A stretch of 50,194 nucleotides of DNA from Candidatus Heimdallarchaeota archaeon (GTDB lineage: Archaea; Asgardarchaeota; Heimdallarchaeia; JABLTI01), in contig JAUWKS010000003.1 of assembly GCA_030614005.1 (NCBI GenBank), forward strand, positions 65,354 to 115,547, written 5' to 3'. This document shows positions 45,810 through 50,194 of the stretch, piece after piece (positions within the stretch are counted from its first letter, which is position 1; the number at the start of each line of letters is the position of its first letter). The position numbers and the translations under genes were made by a program. The notes beneath the pieces were generated by a model. That model saw only the letters and a list, made by a program, of their open reading frames with translations. It ran no database searches and had not been told where the DNA came from.

Positions 45810-46050
45810 ATGATTAATCTCTCTTAAGAGATTGAGCATATTGGTGTAAAATGGATTAATGATGTAGGATTCCCTAAACTCGAAAACACATGATTAGTAG
45901 AATCAAATCATATATTGCTCTTCCCGATACAATATATAACTCCCCAATATATAATCTCTACATCCAATCCATTTTCCTTCAAGATAACTTTATTCATCCC
46001 TTCCCAAGCCAATTTGGTAAAAAACTGAGTTGGCTACCAATTCTTTTCTT
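45810..46050 (+). ncRNA. Candidate structured non-coding RNA (unknown family)
   Basis: This 366-base gap has no credible gene but many paired segments. A perfect hairpin at 45816-45833 (AATCTCT/AGAGATT) is followed by a 17-bp long-range helix: AAAATGGATT plus GATGTAG (45848-45867) with CTACATC plus AATCCATTTT (45958-45975), broken only by a 3/1 internal loop. Inside it are TGATT/AATCA (45891-45905) and ATATATTG/CAATATAT (45909-45937) stems. Near the 3' end GCCAA/TTGGC (46008-46034) and TTGGTA/TACCAA (46014-46040) interleave as an H-type pseudoknot. A T-rich run follows at 46041-46050. No RNase P, SRP or tRNA signature was found. The strand is inferred from the TATA-like site. Confidence 0.5.
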
Positions 46051-46081
46051 ATAGTCGCCACAAAAATGATTCAAGTGTTTA

Positions 46082-46630
46082 TTAGGATTCACCTAATTTT
46101 TCTGTTGATAACATTAGTCCGGCAATATTTGAGGGGGTAAAGAATCCATCAAAATCTCCAAATCTCTGGATGTATTCAATGATATGGTTGGAAGTTTTTG
46201 TTGGCACTGTGAAAATTTGTTTTATTCCTTCTTCTTCACTCCCAATAATCTCGTCGGTTGTGAATTTTATTCCTCGTGCTTTTTGAATTTCAACAACTTT
46301 TTCGATATTGGTTACTTCATATGCTAGATGATGAACACGTGTGCCATATTTTTGGCAATATTTCTCTACAACAGAATCTTTGTCCAACCCTTCGCTAATA
46401 ACGATGATCGGGTATGTTTCAAATAATTTTAGAGTGGTTGTTGTAGCATTTGAATGAATAACTTTGAAGCTCTTAAATAATCGATAAGGGAGTGCATTAG
46501 TTAATTCCTCCATCAATTTCTCACGTTCACCTATTTTTGCTCGATATGCAACGTGATCTAATTTAACAATAAGCTCATCAATACCAGACTCTTTGCGATC
46601 ATTCTCAATTTTAGTAAACTCTTCTAGCAT
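46082..46630 (-). CDS. VOC superfamily protein (glyoxalase/dioxygenase fold)
   Basis: Two VOC half-motifs and a complete metal-ligand set are visible in this protein of about 182 residues: His26 in LDHVAYRA, His100-His101 in RVHHLAYEV, and Glu152 in NHIIEYIQR. These are the usual iron or metal positions of hydroxyphenylpyruvate-dioxygenase-like and methylmalonyl-epimerase-like enzymes. The closing FGDFDGFFTPSNI resembles the HPPD C-terminal end. The substrate is unknown, and the protein is half the length of HPPD. ATG 46630 is chosen because AAGGAG sits ten bases upstream. A frame from 46702 adds 24 residues with no ribosome site. Confidence 0.75.
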   Translation of the reverse strand: MLEEFTKIENDRKESGIDELIVKLDHVAYRAKIGEREKLMEELTNALPYRLFKSFKVIHSNATTTTLKLFETYPIIVISEGLDKDSVVEKYCQKYGTRVHHLAYEVTNIEKVVEIQKARGIKFTTDEIIGSEEEGIKQIFTVPTKTSNHIIEYIQRFGDFDGFFTPSNIAGLMLSTEKLGES

Positions 46631-46757
46631 TTCATAACACTCCTTATTAGAAATACAGTACTTTGTTAATTTAGAATTTTCTGAAGTTAATATTAAAACC
46701 ATCGTAACAAAAAGTAAAGGTAATCCTTTAAGAAAGGATAATTAGTGAATGTTACAT

Positions 46758-48176
46758 CTATTCTTTTGCTGATTCTATCCATTCACCAACTTCTTCTAAA
46801 GTAGGAATCAAGTTGCTTCTTTTTAGAAATTTCTTCACATGTTTATCTTTGATTGCGATTTGGACCGTTTTCCAAAGTTTGGCTTGTTTCTGTTTTTTGA
46901 GATCTGCTTTGGTTCGAATGCCTGCTTTATAGAGAATTACTGAATCATGAACTTGCAATCTCCAAATTTCAAGCATAAGTTTAGTTTCGATAATCATTCG
47001 TGAAATTTCTGCAATATCTAGTTGACTATAGTTCAGTTTTTCACTCAATAGATTGACAATATCATCTGGCTTCGCAACTATAAAATCTATTACTTTGTTA
47101 ATTCCTATTTTCTTAAATTTGCCACCAATTGCTTTACCAACTTCTGCAGCTTCTTCTATGTCTGAGTTAATGGTGATGGCAGGGGAAAATCTAGATTTCT
47201 TTGGAAGATTCAATTTTGGTAAAGGTATTTTAGTTGCTACTTTCTTCTCTATTTTTGATACAACTGTTTTTAGTGCTTTTGGCAAATTGACAGGTGTGAT
47301 TTCTCCATCTAGAAGAACCTGCAAATAATATCTATCATCTGGTAAGAGAGAATTTTGTACTCTTTTTGTTTTATTATATTCGCTTTTCATTTGTTTTGTT
47401 GTTCTCTTTCGTATTTGTTTTTCGCGATTTTGACGATTCTTTTCTGCTTGCATAGTTAGTTTTATCCTAGACCTCGTTGTACCTAACTTTATTTTACCAG
47501 GATCGGGATTTCCTGCATCAGCTATTGCTTTGAGATAGAGTGAAGCTGTCCCTTGAATTGCCGATGCAATTCTTTGAGTAATCTTTGCTTTTAAGGCATC
47601 ATTGTATCCTTTTCCCCAATTACTCTTTTGCCCTTGTTCAAGGTCATAATTTTCTATAACAAAAATATACGACTTATTCGCTTCATTTGCAGCTTTTATG
47701 ACATAATCTTTGATTTTATTTATTCGTTCTGGAGGATTAATTATCATGTCTTTTCGTAAATCTATGTAAATTTCTGCTGCTCCCCATTCTGTGAAAGAAT
47801 GGATTAGCCCTTCTTCTTCTGTTTGACCAGTATGGAATGGATGATTAATATCCGCAAAATAATGACTCATAACTCCTGCAGCATAAACCGCTTTTTCCCA
47901 TTTTTTATTCTTTAAAGCGGATACTGTTTTGTTAAACCAATCATTTACTGCTTTTGGTGCCCCTCCCCATTTTTCCGGCATGTACAAAACATGGTTCTTA
48001 TAATCTTTAAAATTTTCATCTGGTGCAGTTGAACCTTCTAGAAGCCTTTCATAAAATTTTAGAAAAAGGTTTGCCAAATTTTCATCTAGATATCTTACTG
48101 CTTCAATAGCAACTCGATGATGAATACTTCGAGTAGTACGACTTTCAAAAATTAAATTAAATGTTTTCTCATCCAT
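46758..48176 (-). CDS. Zinc-dependent phospholipase C-like protein with C-terminal HhH-like domain
   Basis: The first 150 residues of this protein of about 472 residues carry the zinc set of Bacillus-type phospholipase C. It consists of SIHHR near residue 20, then HYFADINHPFH (His105, Asp109, His115) with the family spacing, and HSFTEW (His126, Glu130). A long Arg/Lys-rich helical middle follows. The end (about 375-472) looks like a DUF4332-type helix-hairpin-helix domain (SVILYKAGIRTKADLKKQKQ). There is no signal peptide, unlike the secreted bacterial enzymes, so it probably works in the cell. ATG 48176 is preferred over TTG 48191. Confidence 0.8.
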   Translation of the reverse strand: MDEKTFNLIFESRTTRSIHHRVAIEAVRYLDENLANLFLKFYERLLEGSTAPDENFKDYKNHVLYMPEKWGGAPKAVNDWFNKTVSALKNKKWEKAVYAAGVMSHYFADINHPFHTGQTEEEGLIHSFTEWGAAEIYIDLRKDMIINPPERINKIKDYVIKAANEANKSYIFVIENYDLEQGQKSNWGKGYNDALKAKITQRIASAIQGTASLYLKAIADAGNPDPGKIKLGTTRSRIKLTMQAEKNRQNREKQIRKRTTKQMKSEYNKTKRVQNSLLPDDRYYLQVLLDGEITPVNLPKALKTVVSKIEKKVATKIPLPKLNLPKKSRFSPAITINSDIEEAAEVGKAIGGKFKKIGINKVIDFIVAKPDDIVNLLSEKLNYSQLDIAEISRMIIETKLMLEIWRLQVHDSVILYKAGIRTKADLKKQKQAKLWKTVQIAIKDKHVKKFLKRSNLIPTLEEVGEWIESAKE

Positions 48177-48313
48177 GTAATCACTAACCAATAAACCTGT
48201 TAAGATAAATTTAGATCAATGCTTTCCATTTTTGGTCATTTGCTAAAAGTATTTTCATTTAGGTTTTTTAATTAATGAAAAAATCCTCATGAAATTGGAG
48301 AATTAATATTTCT

Positions 48314-48461
48314 ATCAAATTTCATTTGATATTTTAGTAGTTTGTTCTCTGGATATTATATCCGATACCTTTTGTATCTCTTTGTATGATTTATAACAAA
48401 CTAAAAAATTAATCTTTCTAGTTTCCCATAAAAATGAAAATATCTATGATGTGCTTCATAG
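48314..48461. other. Gap with clustered hairpins upstream of 48561 gene
   Basis: The 384-base gap 48177-48560 has no gene. It holds ATCAAAT/ATTTGAT (48314-48330) and an outer stem AGTTTGTT/AACAAACT (48339-48346 with 48395-48402). The outer stem encloses two adjoining hairpins, GGATA/TATCC (48351-48363) and GATAC/GTATC (48364-48378), as in a three-way junction. CTATGA/TCATAG (48444-48461) follows. It may be a leader RNA of the downstream secreted-protein gene. Chance pairing in AT-rich DNA is not excluded. Confidence 0.35.
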
Positions 48462-48560
48462 TTAATTCAAATAGAGCATAGAACTGCTAGTAATCCATAA
48501 TTGGGAATCTTTTTAATAGAAATCCTACCATAACTGATTGAAGTTAACTAATTTGTAAAT

Positions 48561-49247
48561 ATGGACGGTTACTTAAATTTGAAAAGGAAAGAATTAGCAC
48601 TAATTGTAATAATGTTAACATGTATTCTGACAATACCAATTATTAATGTAAATGCAGTTGCTTATTGGTATGCATTAGACGAAAAGAATGATGTTATTCA
48701 TTGGTCTGATGGCGAATATCAAGACACTGGTGATTATATAGATGCAATTGATATTGTGAGTGTTTCTATTGATGGCAAAAATATTATTATGGAGTTTGTT
48801 GAGGAACCTATTTATTCTAAATATTATGGTTATAGTTTGAGTATTAATTGGGATTACAATGTATCCGTAGGATCTAATCCAGTCTGTTATAATTGTACAT
48901 CTGCTTCGTTCAGTGGACTTGGTGATTGGAATTCAATTACAACATATATTTTCCTTAAAAATGGGACACTAATTTATGTGCTCCAAACTTATCAAGAAAT
49001 AGTTATTGAAAAGAAATCTATCATCTTTCCTATACCTGGTTTAGAATATATTGTTGATAAGGTTCCTGAGGATTTTTCTGCTGGAGCTGATTACCGCTCT
49101 AATAATACGATTATTGTTGGTGATTATTTCTATGATGTAGCTAATGGAACAATAGTTTCAGGTCATTTATCTGGATTTTCAGCAATAGCTGGTATAGTCA
49201 GCCTCTTCACAATTCTTCTATTATTTGGTTATAGAAAGAAGAAATGA
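48561..49247 (+). CDS. Secreted, C-terminally anchored protein of unknown function
   Basis: This 228-residue protein has a signal helix (about 12-32, LALIVIMLTCILTIPIINV) and a beta-rich, Tyr/Asn/Asp-rich ectodomain of about 170 residues. Several NxS/T sequons and one CYNC pair are in it. A C-terminal helix (about 206-224) with a RKKK tail ends it. The same plan is seen in the 7485-8408 protein. I recognise no family and see no catalytic motif. The ATG at 48561 starts the frame. It follows a gap with clustered hairpins. Confidence 0.7.
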   Translation: MDGYLNLKRKELALIVIMLTCILTIPIINVNAVAYWYALDEKNDVIHWSDGEYQDTGDYIDAIDIVSVSIDGKNIIMEFVEEPIYSKYYGYSLSINWDYNVSVGSNPVCYNCTSASFSGLGDWNSITTYIFLKNGTLIYVLQTYQEIVIEKKSIIFPIPGLEYIVDKVPEDFSAGADYRSNNTIIVGDYFYDVANGTIVSGHLSGFSAIAGIVSLFTILLLFGYRKKK

Positions 49248-49349
49248 ACGATTTATTTTTCTTACTTTCTTTTTTCTCTCCTATTTATTCTCTATTACTG
49301 TAATATTTCTCAATGAAATTCTCTGACGATTACTTGAGCTTATCCAACT

Positions 49350-49620
49350 TCATTTGATAATTACATTATCAGGTAAATGAACTGCAACTGTACATTGAGT
49401 ATGACCATCTAAAGCAGTTTCAAAAGGTTCGATTCTTATTGGTTGTTCAAATAATTGCTCGTAATAATCCTTATACCAGTCACCACTACACTACAGAAGT
49501 GTTTTGAAACCTCTTGCTCAGTTTCGTCTTTTATCGCTCCTCGAACCCAGAGGTAGAAACAAGCATAAAACCGTTTCATTCTCACATCATCTGTTTCGAG
49601 TAATTTCTTAGTTTGATAAT
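49350..49620 (-). pseudogene. Frameshifted remnant of an unrecognised gene
   Basis: The first frame gives KKLLETDDVRMKRFYACFYL and WVRGAIKDETEQEVSKHF (about 49618-49500). A second frame, offset by one base, gives DWYKDYYEQLFEQPIRIEPF and ETALDGHTQCTVAVHLP to a TGA at 49350. The two parts join near 49480-49495 if one base is changed. A TAG blocks the second frame just before the join, and no start is left in good context. The end has a weak look of the V4R or ligand-binding end of some archaeal regulators, but I do not assign a family. It fills the gap after the secreted protein. Confidence 0.55.
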
Positions 49621-50060
49621 GGGTTCTTGGTTACATAGATAATATTTCCATCTCTTTTTCCAAGAGCGGCTGTTTTGTTGTTTTTCACATATTCAACAAC
49701 TTTATCATCAACTACTTGAGCGAATGCTGGAGTTCCATTATCTCTGTGCTTCTCAAACTCCTTTACTTTTTCTTGCCGTTTCTTTTCGAGAAAAGCATCA
49801 ATACCAACAACATGGTAGTCCTTGCGATCCTTTTCCATATCCCCACCTAATCCTCCATGCAAACATGGTTTAAGCAAATCTTTTACTTTCTCTTCCCCAA
49901 GCTTTTCCTCAGCTCGTTTCAAAACTATCTTTGTAAATTCTGGTTTTTTCTCAGGATGTACACCTAATGGGGGTATTGTTAACCGTTCCTTTTTTTATGG
50001 ACAAATGGGACACTGAGTCTTTTATCCATTCCCAGTCACCGCGATCAATTTGTTGGTGCA
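49608..50060 (-). pseudogene. Broken gene: 5' end cut by IS-type element, frameshift in an A7 tract
   Basis: The 104-residue open part (49608-49922) is the end of a longer frame. It continues upstream as PPLGVHPEKKPEFTKIVL to a TAA at 49994-49996, inside a run of seven A on the minus strand (49990-49996). With one A fewer, the frame joins a second piece reading HQQIDRGDWEWIKDSVSHLS, which runs up to the omega-RNA-like end at 50061. So a gene lost its 5' end to an insertion and later, or in sequencing, shifted frame. It ends KRDGNIIYVTKNPLSN. The family is unknown. The lone ATG of the short frame is not thought to be its true start. Confidence 0.55.
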
Positions 50061-50150
50061 GTTCATCTCTGAGCCCCCACTAGGAACAGTCGAGTGGGGG
50101 ATTCCCGAGTCGGTATACGGCACGGGGCTGGAGCCTCGAAGGCTGTTGAC
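50061..50150 (-). ncRNA. Omega-RNA-like 3' end of an IS200/IS605 (IS1341-type) element
   Basis: On the minus strand, GGGAAT precedes a perfect 8-bp stem CCCCCACT/AGTGGGGG (50100-50093 with 50081-50074) around an 11-base loop. CTCAGAGATGAAC closes it at 50061. This order (GGAAT, C-rich stem, G-rich arm, G-A-T-G-x-A-A-C type tail) matches the 3' ends of TnpB elements known from archaea, where it is the scaffold of the guide RNA. A second stem AGCCT/AGGCT lies upstream (50144-50132). It is far more G+C-rich than its surroundings. The bases after 50061 (toward lower coordinates) would be the guide. Confidence 0.6.
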
Positions 50151-50171
50151 TTTTTGGCAGTCAGTAAAGAA

Positions 50172-50194
50172 CTATGCTTCTTCCTTGTTTAAAG
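50172..50194 (-). CDS. Probable 3' end of tnpB (seven codons in window)
   Basis: One frame entering from the right edge reads LNKEEA and stops at TAG 50172-50174. TnpB proteins often end in a short Leu-Asn/Lys-Gln-Glu-Ala tail just before the omega-RNA region, so this is probably the end of the element's tnpB. Seven codons (the first incomplete) cannot prove it. The call rests mainly on the RNA-like end next to it. Confidence 0.35.

Noticed and set aside
45810..46050. Known RNA classes (RNase P, SRP 7S, tRNA, CRISPR) for the structured gap
   Set aside because: No P4/CR-I-CR-V core, no SRP helix-8 motif, no T-loop GTTCRA with acceptor stem, and no repeat-spacer series were found.

Overview
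The window reads as a chromosomal piece of an AT-rich archaeon (about one third G+C by eye). Archaeal marks are a proteasome-activating nucleotidase, an A/V-type ATP synthase subunit D, a four-subunit 2-oxoacid:ferredoxin oxidoreductase, a DUF4443-like winged-helix protein, many GTG/TTG starts, TATA-box-like sequences about 25-30 bases before inferred starts, and surface proteins held by a C-terminal membrane helix plus a short basic tail. An Asgard-type lineage is a reasonable guess from the overall style (HEAT-repeat proteins, SCP2 domain, many anchored secreted proteins). No lineage marker here proves it, and no rRNA, tRNA or CRISPR was seen.

Layout. 1-8.4 kb: housekeeping genes (partial membrane protein, RimI-like acetyltransferase, PAN, atpD, ATP-type PEP carboxykinase, HEAT-repeat protein) and a DegV gene split by an in-frame TAA. 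7.5-16.1 kb: mostly cell-surface genes, including two beta-propeller-like secreted proteins (one with about two dozen Asp-rich calcium-type repeats) and a membrane protein with a Glu-rich tail, interrupted by an aspartoacylase-family enzyme. 16.3-24.3 kb: two OsmC-family genes (the first apparently starting at ATA), a Gly-rich membrane protein, a 2-hydroxyacid dehydrogenase, a Ca2+-type P-ATPase, a wHTH protein and a small calcium-repeat surface protein. 24.5-27.5 kb: a compact korDABC operon. 27.6-32.1 kb: a helical-repeat protein, a HisC-like aminotransferase, and an old-yellow-enzyme/FadH-type flavoprotein fused to an SCP2 lipid-binding domain. 32.3-40.3 kb: a polytopic protein with a glycosidase-like domain, a GNAT, a GT-B glycosyltransferase, a large PAS/GAF histidine kinase and a Nudix hydrolase. 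40.4-45.7 kb: a nitroreductase-like protein, a membrane protein, and a MacB-like ABC exporter divergent from a TetR regulator across a symmetrical operator array. 45.7-50.2 kb: a candidate structured RNA, a VOC protein, a zinc phospholipase C-like protein, a secreted protein, and a decayed end in which an IS200/IS605-type element (TnpB tail and omega-RNA-like 3' end) abuts a frameshifted gene.

Metabolically, korDABC (2-oxoglutarate/succinyl-CoA), ATP-PEPCK and the A-type ATPase subunit fit a ferredoxin-based TCA/gluconeogenic core. The flavoprotein-SCP2 fusion suggests lipid or acyl reduction, and the TetR/ABC pair looks like a self-contained, ligand-induced export module.
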